36,543 nucleotides of DNA from Thiotrichales bacterium (GTDB taxonomy: Bacteria > Pseudomonadota > Gammaproteobacteria > Beggiatoales > Beggiatoaceae): the NCBI GenBank assembly GCA_016744475.1, contig JADGEH010000042.1, positions 1 to 36,543 of the forward strand, written 5' to 3'. Both the position numbers and the translations under genes were made by a program. The notes beneath the pieces were generated by a model, which was not told where the DNA came from, did not search any database, and saw nothing but the letters and a program-made list of their open reading frames with translations. Positions 27,501 to 35,216 of the stretch are shown piece after piece; position 1 is the first letter of the stretch, and every line of letters starts with the position of its first letter.

Positions 27501-30500
27501 ATGAGTCACTGCACAGCTCACCGCAACGAATGCCCGTGCCCTGTCCTGCCACAGCGGAGATCATCCCGCTACCACTACCGCTGGTGTGAACCGATAACAG
27601 CGCCGTATTGGGTATGCCTGGATCAGTGCCTGGGTTAGTGGGATCAGTGCCGGGATTGACCGGAGCGGAGACATTATCGCCTTCACGAGTGTCTAAACGA
27701 CGCAGCACATGATTGCCCACATCACTCAACACCACTTGCCCTTGCGCGTTGACCGCCAGCCCCCAAGGTTGATTGAGCTGAGCCAACAATCCGGGAAGAC
27801 CATCACCGCTGTAACCGCTTTGACCATTACCCGCGACCGTGTTGATCACGCCATTCACCACCCGACGAATGCGATGATTAAAGCTGTCGCTGATATACAC
27901 TTGACCGCTGTTATCAACAATGACGGCTTGCGGATTATCCAGTTGAGCGTCTACGGCTAAACCCGCATCGCCGCTAAAGCCAGCCTGACCATTGCCCGCC
28001 AAGGTAAATATAGCGCCTTGTGTGTCAATCACCCGCACGCGGTGGTTGCCTTTATCCACCAAGTAGATAAGACCCAATTGATCCAAGGCGACGGCAGCCG
28101 GGTTATTCAACATCGCTAATGTGGCGGCAGCACCATCACCGCTAAAGCCTAATAAACCCGTCCCTGCCACCGTGCTAATAACGCCGTCTGTATTGACCAT
28201 ACGCAGACGATGATTGCGAGTATCGGCAATATAAAGACGGCCTTCTGTATCTACCGCTAAGCCGCTAGGACGATTTAGCGCAGCTTCAAGAGCAGGCCCA
28301 TTATCACCACCAAAACCTGCGATGCCCGTGCCTGCGATGGTACTGATCACACCGTCCGTACCCACCCGTCGCACACGGTGATTGCCTGTGTCAGCAATAT
28401 AGAGCACGCCATTGCTATCCACTGCGACATCACTGGGGAAATTTAAAGTCGCGTCCACCGCTGCGCCATCATCGCCACTAAAATCTCGCTCGCCATGACC
28501 TGCGACGGTGCTCACCACGCCTTGAGTATCCATTTTGCGGATTCTATTATTAGCGGCATCAGTAATATACAACACCCCATTGCTGTCAATCGCCAGTCCT
28601 GCGGGCACACTAAATTGTGCGCTTAAAGCGCTACCGCCATCCCCCGCAAAGCCACTATTGTTAACGCCTGCAATGGTCTCAATCTGCGCACCGATGACGG
28701 CTTCAAATTCAGCGGTACAATGTTTATGAGCGCTCATTAACACCAGTAAAGACGGGGTAGTACCGCTGCAATCACCACCCCAGCCTAAGAATAGGTCAGT
28801 CGCATTCACAGGCGTAGCCGTCATACTCACCGAAATATTGCGGTTATAACTCTCACTGCAATTGACACCACAATGAATACCATCACCTTGGAAACCGATG
28901 ACGCTAGAACTGATCAAGCCTTGGCCTGAGCCTATGATTTGCACATTTAAGCTGGCAACTGCGTCCATTGAAGTGACATAACTGAGTTTAATGCTTTGCT
29001 CAACACTGCCATCCAGATTAGAAAAACGTAAAGTATCTTGACCCGACACCGCACTGCTCATAGTGAAACGAGCTTCGCCCTGTGCATCAGTGATTAATAA
29101 GGCAGGGGTGATCGTGCCGTTATCTGCGGAAAGATTCAGCAGTTGCCGTTGCATTGCAGCCTCTCCTCGGCTCCAATTCAAGGTAAAGGTGTATAACTTA
29201 TTGATTAAAAGGAGTGTATCAGGTGGGCTTAAACTAAAAATATCTGCCGCAGGTTCAGGATCAGGCTGATTAAATAAGGCATAACATTGCAAGGTTTTAT
29301 TCATATCGAGGGATAAACTGCTATTTGAACCTGCACAATCCCCAGCCCAACCGATAAATTCAGAATCATTGGCGGCGGTCGCTGTCAGAGATAACTGACT
29401 GCCTGTGACATAAGTTTCGGTGCATTGTGTGCCGCACTGAATCCCTGTTCCGAGTCCCGCAGGCACGACCACATCGCCGCTGCCATTGCCGATTACTGTG
29501 ATGCTTAATGTGTCGATGCTAATGCCTTCAAAAGCTCCCATATCCACCACAGCTTGACCATCACCATTGTCATCACTGATGCGCGTATGCCCCAGAAAAT
29601 CCGTATCAGGCAATCCGCTGAATCCATTCTGCCCAGCATCCAATTCTGGAGACCCTTGTTTTAAGCGATAAGCCTCAGCCTCTGAGCCACCAGCAAATAA
29701 TGAAGCCTGAGAAATATTGCCGTTATTGCCACTGTGATCGCTGCAAGCCCCGCTGTAACCCGAAATATTATTATTCGCAAACTGCGCATCGCTGGTTTCG
29801 CAATACACCGCCCCCTGACTTGCTTGAATAATATTGTTTTGCAATTGCAAGTTGAGAGAACCACCTGCGACATACAGTTGTAAACCCTCCGCAGAAGCAT
29901 TGGAAATCTCTTTACTATTGTCCGCTATCGTATTATTTAACAGCACAATATCCGCACCGCTGAGCAGATGTACACCACCGCCTTTGCCATTGGCTCCGGT
30001 GACCACATTATTGACGATGAGATTTTGAATCAGACGTTCAGTGCCCGTATTCACTAAAGCGATACCGCCGCCTTCGATAGCACGATTACTCGCAATATAG
30101 TTATTCTGAATTAAAGGGTTTCCAGCCGCAAATAAGTAGATTCCACCGCCAGAAGTGAAGCTGTCCGTCGTATTATTCGTAATGCGATTACCGATAATCT
30201 CTGTCTGCCCTTGAGCAAAGATGGCAATACCGCCCCCCCCACCGCCACCACTCACGCCTTCGCCATTGTGGTTATTATTGATAGTGTTGTTTTCGATGAG
30301 CGGGGAACCGCTACTGATATAAATACCATTGCCTGAACCACGGCAATAATTGCGGGTAATGATGTTGTTACGAATAGTCGGAGAAGCGCTTTTAATTGAA
30401 ATGCCACCGCCTTCACTGGACTCGCCATTAAGCAAGGTAAAACCGTCTAATACTGCCGCACGGGTTTCTCCTTGGGTAAAGCTCACCACCGGTTTTTCTA

Positions 30501-32427
30501 ATTGATCGCCATTTATCGGGCGATTGCCGTTAATCACGGTTGTAGCGGCACCAGCAACACTTTTAACCGTGATGTTTTTACCTTTGAAATACAGATTTTC
30601 CATATAGGTACCAGGACTGACCAACACCGTATCGGCATCATTAGCCGCATTAATCGCCGCTTGAATCGTGGTGCAATCAGTCGGCACTAACCATTCCCCC
30701 TGACTCCCCGTCCCCTCACCACAAGTGCCTGTGTCAGTATTATCTCCACCACTACTAGCGACAGGCGAATCCACAGCGCGGATGTCATGATTTAAACGCG
30801 CCAAGCCTTTGCGTGGCACACCATCCACTTCAGTAAAAAGACCGCCAATGATAATTTGACCATCCGCTTGTACGACCATATTCAGAATTTCACCATTGAC
30901 ATCAGCGACAAAAGTATCATCCACGCTCCCTCCCCCCGTTAAACGAGCAATGTGAGCGGCGGCATGTCCACTGACCGTGGTGAAATTTCCAGCAATGAGA
31001 ATCTGTCCATTTTCCAGTGCCAATACAGTGTTAATGCGACCATTAGTCGAGGCCAGCACACTGCTATGCCCGCCTGTATTGGTACTAATCAATTGTGAAT
31101 CTGTGCCCATTAAGGCATTTTCTTCGGTACCATTGATGGTCGCTATGTCATTGACCAATGACGATGTTGAACCTAAATTCCTATTAAAAACAGTATCTAA
31201 AAAGCCTATTTTAGATATTAAAGACACAATATTGGGAAGTTCCTTATATTCTATAGTTGAATTATCGTAAGCATCAAAATCACCGCTGATGTAATACACA
31301 TTAAAATCACCCGATGCTAAAGCATGGGTTTTACTGGGAATGCCATTATCAGGAGTATCGCCTTGGTAAAATCCAGGAATCATATCTGCCTGTATATCCA
31401 CATTGCCAGAGGGCAATAAACGCACAATGTCATGCCCTCCACCCACCACGGTTTTAAAATCTCCCGTGAGAATAATTCTTCGATCTTCATGCAGTAGTAA
31501 ATTACGCACATAGCCTTCGGGTTCAAAAATATTGACATCCAGTGAACTATCTAATGCGCCCGTTAACGTCATACGCACCAAATGACGATAAGGTTGCCCC
31601 ATCACTTCTGTAAAACGCCCCCCCACCAACAATGTGCTCTGATCTTGAACAATGGTATAAATCGTTGAATCTGAACTAAAGCTAGGATTAAACGCAATAT
31701 CTAATTGACCACGGCTATTGAGTTTGCCCAAATAGGGACGGTTCTGTCCATTTAATGTCGTAAAGTCTCCCCCCACAAATAGTGTGTCATCGCCCGTCAC
31801 CATCAAAGCGTACACCGCACCCTCCACACCACTTCCAGGATCAAAACTCGCATCCAAACTCCCTAAATCTCCTGGGCTAGAAGCAGTTGGAGAGGAGGTT
31901 TCTGGCAGGGGATTTATCGTCACTGTGGCATCCGAGCTAAACAGCACATAGCCATGCAATGCAGCGGTTTGATCGTTACAGTATTGGATAAAAACAGCGG
32001 CAAAACGGGTGATCTCAGTATCAAAGCCATACACGATGTCCAAGACATCAAACTGCCCCGTGAGTGACTGACAACTGCGTTCAGCACCCTTCACATCAAG
32101 CCCTGCTGCGGTGGGTAAACGGGAAGAAGACAGGGTGGCTGTTGGATAAGTACCCACTTCAAGCAAGGCATCGCCAGGGGCGGCAAACTCTAAAGTCCAT
32201 CGATCTGTAATCCAACCCCCAGTACCCGCAAAATTGACGGTCACGCCGTTATCAGCATTTTTTGTGGCGGTAAAGTTGCCTTGCGTTTCAGTCCAGGTTT
32301 GATTCACGCCTTGACCAATATAATCATCCGTTTCACTGTTAAATGTAAGTGATGTTTCGGCCTGAACCGCCCAAGAGAAAAACATAAAAAGACTACCTAT
32401 TAAATAGTTAAATCGTATCCAGAACAT
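24583..32427 (-). CDS. Giant secreted multi-repeat protein (delta-60, beta-helix, InlB-like, two NHL propellers)
   Basis: 2614 residues from the ATG at 32427, which has GAAGGAAG 7 bases upstream and opens a signal peptide (about 1-23, FMFFSWAVQA); the frame extends 18 codons further without merit. Order: an N-terminal domain (about 25-180); some six delta-60 repeats (186-546; e.g. LFVGGDFTTLNGQ); a pectate-lyase-like right-handed beta-helix (580-956; TTIQAAINAANDADTVLVSPGTY); and five copies of a Cys-containing repeat with GIxCGxxCxExY and GWxGDC (about 976-1050, 1159-1242, 1609-1689, 1701-1779, 2131-2212). Two blocks of six NHL repeats (1249-1579 and 1781-2127; ISTVAG...GFSGDG...LYIADTGNHRVRRV) fit two six-bladed propellers. 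The last 400 residues are unrecognised. No sorting signal or anchor is seen. A surface or matrix binding role is likely. Confidence 0.92.
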   Translation of the reverse strand: MFWIRFNYLIGSLFMFFSWAVQAETSLTFNSETDDYIGQGVNQTWTETQGNFTATKNADNGVTVNFAGTGGWITDRWTLEFAAPGDALLEVGTYPTATLSSSRLPTAAGLDVKGAERSCQSLTGQFDVLDIVYGFDTEITRFAAVFIQYCNDQTAALHGYVLFSSDATVTINPLPETSSPTASSPGDLGSLDASFDPGSGVEGAVYALMVTGDDTLFVGGDFTTLNGQNRPYLGKLNSRGQLDIAFNPSFSSDSTIYTIVQDQSTLLVGGRFTEVMGQPYRHLVRMTLTGALDSSLDVNIFEPEGYVRNLLLHEDRRIILTGDFKTVVGGGHDIVRLLPSGNVDIQADMIPGFYQGDTPDNGIPSKTHALASGDFNVYYISGDFDAYDNSTIEYKELPNIVSLISKIGFLDTVFNRNLGSTSSLVNDIATINGTEENALMGTDSQLISTNTGGHSSVLASTNGRINTVLALENGQILIAGNFTTVSGHAAAHIARLTGGGSVDDTFVADVNGEILNMVVQADGQIIIGGLFTEVDGVPRKGLARLNHDIRAVDSPVASSGGDNTDTGTCGEGTGSQGEWLVPTDCTTIQAAINAANDADTVLVSPGTYMENLYFKGKNITVKSVAGAATTVINGNRPINGDQLEKPVVSFTQGETRAAVLDGFTLLNGESSEGGGISIKSASPTIRNNIITRNYCRGSGNGIYISSGSPLIENNTINNNHNGEGVSGGGGGGGIAIFAQGQTEIIGNRITNNTTDSFTSGGGIYLFAAGNPLIQNNYIASNRAIEGGGIALVNTGTERLIQNLIVNNVVTGANGKGGGVHLLSGADIVLLNNTIADNSKEISNASAEGLQLYVAGGSLNLQLQNNIIQASQGAVYCETSDAQFANNNISGYSGACSDHSGNNGNISQASLFAGGSEAEAYRLKQGSPELDAGQNGFSGLPDTDFLGHTRISDDNGDGQAVVDMGAFEGISIDTLSITVIGNGSGDVVVPAGLGTGIQCGTQCTETYVTGSQLSLTATAANDSEFIGWAGDCAGSNSSLSLDMNKTLQCYALFNQPDPEPAADIFSLSPPDTLLLINKLYTFTLNWSRGEAAMQRQLLNLSADNGTITPALLITDAQGEARFTMSSAVSGQDTLRFSNLDGSVEQSIKLSYVTSMDAVASLNVQIIGSGQGLISSSVIGFQGDGIHCGVNCSESYNRNISVSMTATPVNATDLFLGWGGDCSGTTPSLLVLMSAHKHCTAEFEAVIGAQIETIAGVNNSGFAGDGGSALSAQFSVPAGLAIDSNGVLYITDAANNRIRKMDTQGVVSTVAGHGERDFSGDDGAAVDATLNFPSDVAVDSNGVLYIADTGNHRVRRVGTDGVISTIAGTGIAGFGGDNGPALEAALNRPSGLAVDTEGRLYIADTRNHRLRMVNTDGVISTVAGTGLLGFSGDGAAATLAMLNNPAAVALDQLGLIYLVDKGNHRVRVIDTQGAIFTLAGNGQAGFSGDAGLAVDAQLDNPQAVIVDNSGQVYISDSFNHRIRRVVNGVINTVAGNGQSGYSGDGLPGLLAQLNQPWGLAVNAQGQVVLSDVGNHVLRRLDTREGDNVSAPVNPGTDPTNPGTDPGIPNTALLSVHTSGSGSGMISAVAGQGTGIRCGELCSDSYTLNTVVTLTATPDVNSDFSAWSGDCQGSTAIISLTLDSAKDCIASFTRQSNALSQIVRIQLSGSGSGSVSADPGMGAGIDCGTVCEESYVTNSSVQLRASAANDSEFIGWRGDCGGVLTPLNIGLEQSRLCEAVFDLIDTRAPTIITTVAGNGTPGSEGNAGQATAASLKFPTGVMLDQNGRLLIVDSLNNQIRQVEQNLISTLVGSGVSGFSGDGGLATQAQLASPTAMAIAGDGSQYIADTSNHRVRKIDSNGQISTVVGIGTPGGLGDNGEALSAQLHLPYDVAVDAQNQLYIADSNNHRIRRVDSSGRISTFAGTGEAGFSGDGDFAALAQLDFPTGVAVTPTGELLISDSGNHRIRRIDRNGHISTLAGSGAGGLQQGSFAGDRGLAIQARLNNPRGLAVDALGQVYVTDSGNHRIRKIDTQGIINTVAGTGSAGFSGDGSIPTQAMLNNPIDVWLDAQSQLYIADSGNHRIRRVAAAHPYISVSKLGKGSGSITSEAGLEDGIDCGDNCGETYLSGASVVLQAIPDNGSVVFGWQGCTPQTNDSSVVHLTVQGDRSCAAQFDRDGSGSLPACPTSGQIDTPCYAQGLLLTDVSLTATAEVHTGTLSGTIDNQGTLFDVQLAAGSIVNGGQLSGLIFAEPDTSPVLNNLTVKRNSRLNNVVLGNNVILEAGVTLEPWRYQSKDTVASDPNTHPDFTSQWRTLPSPCTDLPQPITLDAREQIYADGQSLLAAINSIPSILSFVQEAPYGYLQQDNATQRVLLRPYSVRHHNGGTGSYVLDGSSQQAQFITPNGLEVQAHPALQGLCDFYTFLQNNGLNGLSVDGQGNLRVPMNSQMWVQVRPNAELERVAGLSPGFNSAPDNEGLELITWNQADSNGDVYRQVLYPTAFDLDAIKARAGSILNFTDKGEMLFDDGQNITRWRFDYVTLSGSNTTGDFVVEPGQQPGDIVVVYPGGQHQLLQWLPPSP

Positions 32428-32527
32428 CACAGTCTTCCTTCTATTAAAGAGACCAAACGGGGGGCATCGTACTCGAAGCATCCTAAGAATAACGGCTTAT
32501 TGACTCGTGTTACGCACATAACGCAGG

Positions 32528-32622
32528 TATAGGGAAAATAAATCAGTGATGCGACAAACCTGATAGGTTTCAAAACTTGTCATATCTTCATCACGATACG
32601 CCAGTACCACTGAAATATATCG
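32528..32622. repeat. 105-bp palindromic repeat, copy 3 of 4
   Basis: Starts TATAGGGAAAATAAATCAG and continues CGACAAACCTGATAGG; the right side has CATCACGATACGCCAG and ACCACTGAAATATAT. It is more diverged than the copies at 4635 and 34939, and its right end is lost. It stands about 100 bases upstream of the giant gene and could carry part of its promoter region. Confidence 0.7.
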
Positions 32623-32659
32623 GTACTGACCGCAACGCGGTCAAGACGGTATTCTCATG

Positions 32660-32766
32660 TGACGAGGCTGTAAAAGAACCTCATTTTTTATTATTTTTAA
32701 CAGCGTAAAATCAATCACTTATGGGTTAAAATCACCAATTTTTGGAGTTCTTTTACAGCCTCGTCG
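32660..32766. mobile_element. 107-bp MITE with 19-bp perfect terminal repeats and CATG target duplication
   Basis: GACGAGGCTGTAAAAGAAC (32661-32679) and GTTCTTTTACAGCCTCGTC (32747-32765) are perfect inverted repeats. CATG stands directly outside on both sides (32656-32659 and 32767-32770). Removing the element and one CATG restores a continuous ATTCTCATGGGAACGAG. The inside is AT-rich with no coding capacity. No transposase with matching ends is in the window. Confidence 0.88.
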
Positions 32767-32817
32767 CATGGGAACGAGTTAAAGGGTTTTTAGCCCCAAC
32801 GGGGCGGCATCCCTATA

Positions 32818-33757
32818 GAACCTATTTGAAGTCTTTAAGAATTAGCCACAACTCTCTTCAACATAAGACGCACAAAACACCATTTGAGTTTATCATTGGC
32901 ATTTTCTAGTGTCCTTTCAAAATTCTTAACGAGAATCTTACATCGTTCGACCCAAGCATTAGAACGCTCAATGACCCAGCGAGCTTTTACAGGAATAAAG
33001 CCTTTCTTACCAAGCGCTTCTTTTTGTTTTTTAGAAGGTTTAGGCGACAGTTCAAATTGAATTTTAGTCATAATCTCAAAATAGACTTCCTCTAGTACCT
33101 TTCGTATAGGCTCTTAGGGTTATAGCTATTATCTAATAAGAGGGTAATCTTAGGTATATTCAATGGCTTATCTCTAAAATAATCCATTTTTGTCACAGCA
33201 TTTCGATCAGTCCCTTATCATCAGAAACATTTACAGGTGTGCAATATGTGAAAAAAGGGCACCCTAAACTATCAACAGCTAGATGTCGTTTAATGCCATG
33301 AGTCGCCTTATAAAAACAAAAACCTTTGCTATCAATTGCTGAATGACAAGTATTTTTAACGGCTTGAGAGTCAATCATTATGAGGCTTGTCCATTTTCTG
33401 TTTTTTTTTGCTTGTTCACGAACATCACCATGCAATGGCTGCATATGATGGTCTATTAAACTACTTTTTCGCCATTGTTTATAATGCCAGTATACCGTTG
33501 AATAAGGAGGGAAATCCTTGGGTCAGTCTATCCAGTGACAACCATTTTTAAGTGGATATAAAACCCCATCTACAATGTCCCTGTATGTCCATTTCAATGG
33601 GCCAGTGTGTTTTTTCTTGGGTAAAGACTCAAGTCATATGGCTTCAAATATTGACCATTCTGAGTCTGTTAAACTGCTTGTATATGTTGAGCTTCTATTT
33701 GTTTTTTCTATGTTTTTCATGCATAAAACTCCAACACAATAGAACTCAAATAGGTTC
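32818..33757 (-). mobile_element. IS5-family (IS427-like) insertion sequence, decayed
   Basis: About 940 bp with inverted ends GAACCTATTTGA (left) and CAAATAGGTTC (right). TATA lies on both sides, so the target duplication is TATA, or TA if the ends are taken two bases longer. It carries one transposase pseudogene on the minus strand. It entered the palindromic repeat at a CTATATAG site that is still intact in the copy at 247-485. A second copy of the same left end begins at 36466. Confidence 0.88.
32835..33720 (-). pseudogene. IS5-type DDE transposase, broken
   Basis: Reads from MKNIEKTNRSSTYTSSLTDSEW at 33720. The DUF4096-like N-terminal part contains PLKWTYRDIVDGVLYPLKNGCHW. The first catalytic Asp is in LIMIDSQAVKNT, the second in LLLDNSYNP, and the C-terminal helix has the ARWVIERSNAWVERC block with the catalytic Glu. 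It is broken by in-frame TGA codons at 33634-33636 and 33523-33525, a frameshift at about 33193 with another TGA, and a one-base deletion near 33100. All catalytic residues are still spelled out, so the decay is recent. It cannot make an active protein. Confidence 0.9.
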
Positions 33758-33924
33758 TATAGCCCAAGGCAACGCCCTGGGTGTGGTCGATGATATCCAC
33801 CCAGCCCTGAAGGGGCGCAATACAAGGCGGGATGGCGTTTTATGTCGCCCTTTCAGGGCTGAGTCTCTTCTACCCGTTTAACCTAGCACATCATCAATCA
33901 TTTATTGTCCTAATCGCTAGTTAA

Positions 33925-34070
33925 AACTATGCACTTTAGTGCAAGGCTTTAGCTTTTATTCATAATTTAGCATCGCGTAGCGATTCATTATTTCAATCCG
34001 TGGTTGAGTCCACGGATTAAGGGCTTTCAGCCCGCAATATATACTATGGACTTTTAGTCCATAGTGGTTA
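33925..34070. repeat. Array of five short hairpins
   Basis: Five perfect or near-perfect stems in 140 bases: TGCACTTTAGTGCA (33930-33943), ATCGCGTAGCGAT (33972-33984), AATCCGTGG...CCACGGATT (33995-34018), GGGCTTTCAGCCC (34021-34033) and ACTATGGAC...GTCCATAGT (34043-34065). The IS630 reading frame runs through the last four and gains a tail that does not belong to the transposase. It is likely a REP-type or structured-RNA element. Confidence 0.7.
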
Positions 34071-34950
34071 ATTGTCGGATAAAGATGATTGAGCTTTATC
34101 CGCGCCTCCTCAGTGGTAAAGCGCCACTGCATAGGGTTTGGATGGGCATGATGTTGTTTCACCCAGGTCGCCACTGCTTGCTGCAAAGTCTCACTATCGA
34201 GAATACGTCGCTCTAGGCATTGTCGGCTCAAAATACTCAATTCAATCTCTGCCATATTGAGCCCACTTCCATGCTTGGGAGTGTAATGAATATCGAGCTT
34301 ATCCAGAATGCGCCGCGCTTCTTGTGGCTGAAAGGCTTTATAAAGCAACGTACAGTTTTACCGGGTTCTGCGGATAGTCGCTCACGCACTTCTTTAACCG
34401 GCTGTTTACGGGTTTCATCCATACATATAAGAGGATTCTTAGCATCATAAGATGGCTTATAAACCTCCCGCACATCTTCCATCGCACCGACAAAATCAGC
34501 ATGGGATTCAGGCGGTATGCACCCTTCTTTTTTTGGCCACGGTTTCATGTGAAACACTGTCAACATCATTGAGTTCAACCATTTTGTTTGTCCACCATTG
34601 CAACGTCCAGCAGGCACGTCTATCGGGTGGCTCACCGCCAGCTAAAGCCACCCAATAGGCGTCCTGTTCGCCATCGTGTTGCGACTGCGCGTTCTACTCG
34701 GTGTTGCCCGATTGAGCGCTGCATCTAAACCCTGTTCCACCAAACGCTGTCGTACTCGCTCAACGGTGTGCGTAGTGATATCAAGGGCTTCGCTGATTTT
34801 CGCATCAGTCCAGTCCTCGCCTTTTTCACCCGCGTCCGCTTTTAATAACATTTGCGCATGGAGGCGCTTATACGCAGCCGCTTTGCCTGTCTTTACCCGT
34901 GTATCGAGATGGCTATGTTCTTCTGCTGTGAGCTCGACTATAGGGAGCAT
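33956..34950 (-). pseudogene. IS630-family transposase, internally deleted and frameshifted
   Basis: Three pieces of one transposase. The N-terminal helix-turn-helix is at 34950-34642 (KISEALDITTHTVERVRQRLVEQGLDAALNR). The middle is at 34635-34360 with first catalytic Asp in LICMDETRKQ. The C-terminal part is at 34348-34080 with HYTPKHGSGLNMAEIELSIL, including the catalytic Glu. The pieces are joined by frameshifts. The segment between GKTV and LLYKAFQ lacks the stretch that normally carries the second catalytic Asp (DNLNTH type), a loss of roughly 80 codons by family length. After LYPTI the frame runs into the hairpin array. The start region overlaps the repeat at 34939, so the true N-terminus and left IS end may have been replaced. 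Confidence 0.85.
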
Positions 34951-35043
34951 AAATCAGTTGTACGACAGACCTGGCAGGTGTCCATAACCTGCCAGGTCTT
35001 GATCGCGATGCTCTCCAGTACAACTGAAATATTATCTCTATAT
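34939..35043. repeat. 105-bp palindromic repeat, copy 4 of 4
   Basis: TATAGGGAGCATAAATCAG at the left and ACTGAAATATTATCTCTATAT at the right. CAGTTGTACGAC is mirrored by GTACAACTG, and ACCTGGCAGG by CCTGCCAGGT, giving a long hairpin. It abuts the N-terminal end of the IS630 relic on a TA step. Positions 35044-35216 show nothing recognisable. Confidence 0.85.
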
Positions 35044-35216
35044 GTATTTTTTGCGCATGGCGAATTCCTTAGCTAATTTATTTCGCAGCAAATTGGCCAT
35101 AATTTATCCGACTTATAAAGTTTGATGGTGTACTAGGCTATAGAGATGATGCCTAGGCTGTCGAAATATGAGTATCCAGCTATAATAAAAATGTCTTAAC
35201 TTATGGCAGTGAAATA

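Larger units (their letters stand above)
32793..33890. repeat. Second copy of the large nested palindromic repeat, split by an IS
   Basis: GCCCCAACGGGGC (32793-32805) is the first hairpin. After the IS5-type insertion (32818-33757) the repeat resumes with AGCCCAAGGCAACGCCCTGGG, the GCCCTGAAGGGGC hairpin and CGCCCTTTCAGGGCTGAG. It then stops at GTTTAACCTAG, where the next hairpin pair should be. The order is that of 247-485 read on the opposite strand. Short ORFs over it are spurious. Confidence 0.8.

Noticed and set aside
26045..28690. Regularly spaced similar 160-170-base units that could look like a CRISPR or tandem DNA array.
   Set aside because: The units are codon-phased NHL repeats of one long reading frame and differ freely at the base level.
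33190..33640. Two or three in-frame TGA codons in a transposase frame otherwise intact: possible recoding (selenocysteine or Trp).
   Set aside because: The gene also has frameshifts near 33193 and 33100, TGA ends several genuine genes in the window (for example folP, glcF), and the TGA positions are not Cys or Trp positions of the family as I know it. Ordinary decay explains it.
33552..33881. A 109-codon plus-strand ORF.
   Set aside because: It runs antisense through the IS end and then through the palindromic repeat, and its C-terminal part is the well-known spurious translation of such repeats.
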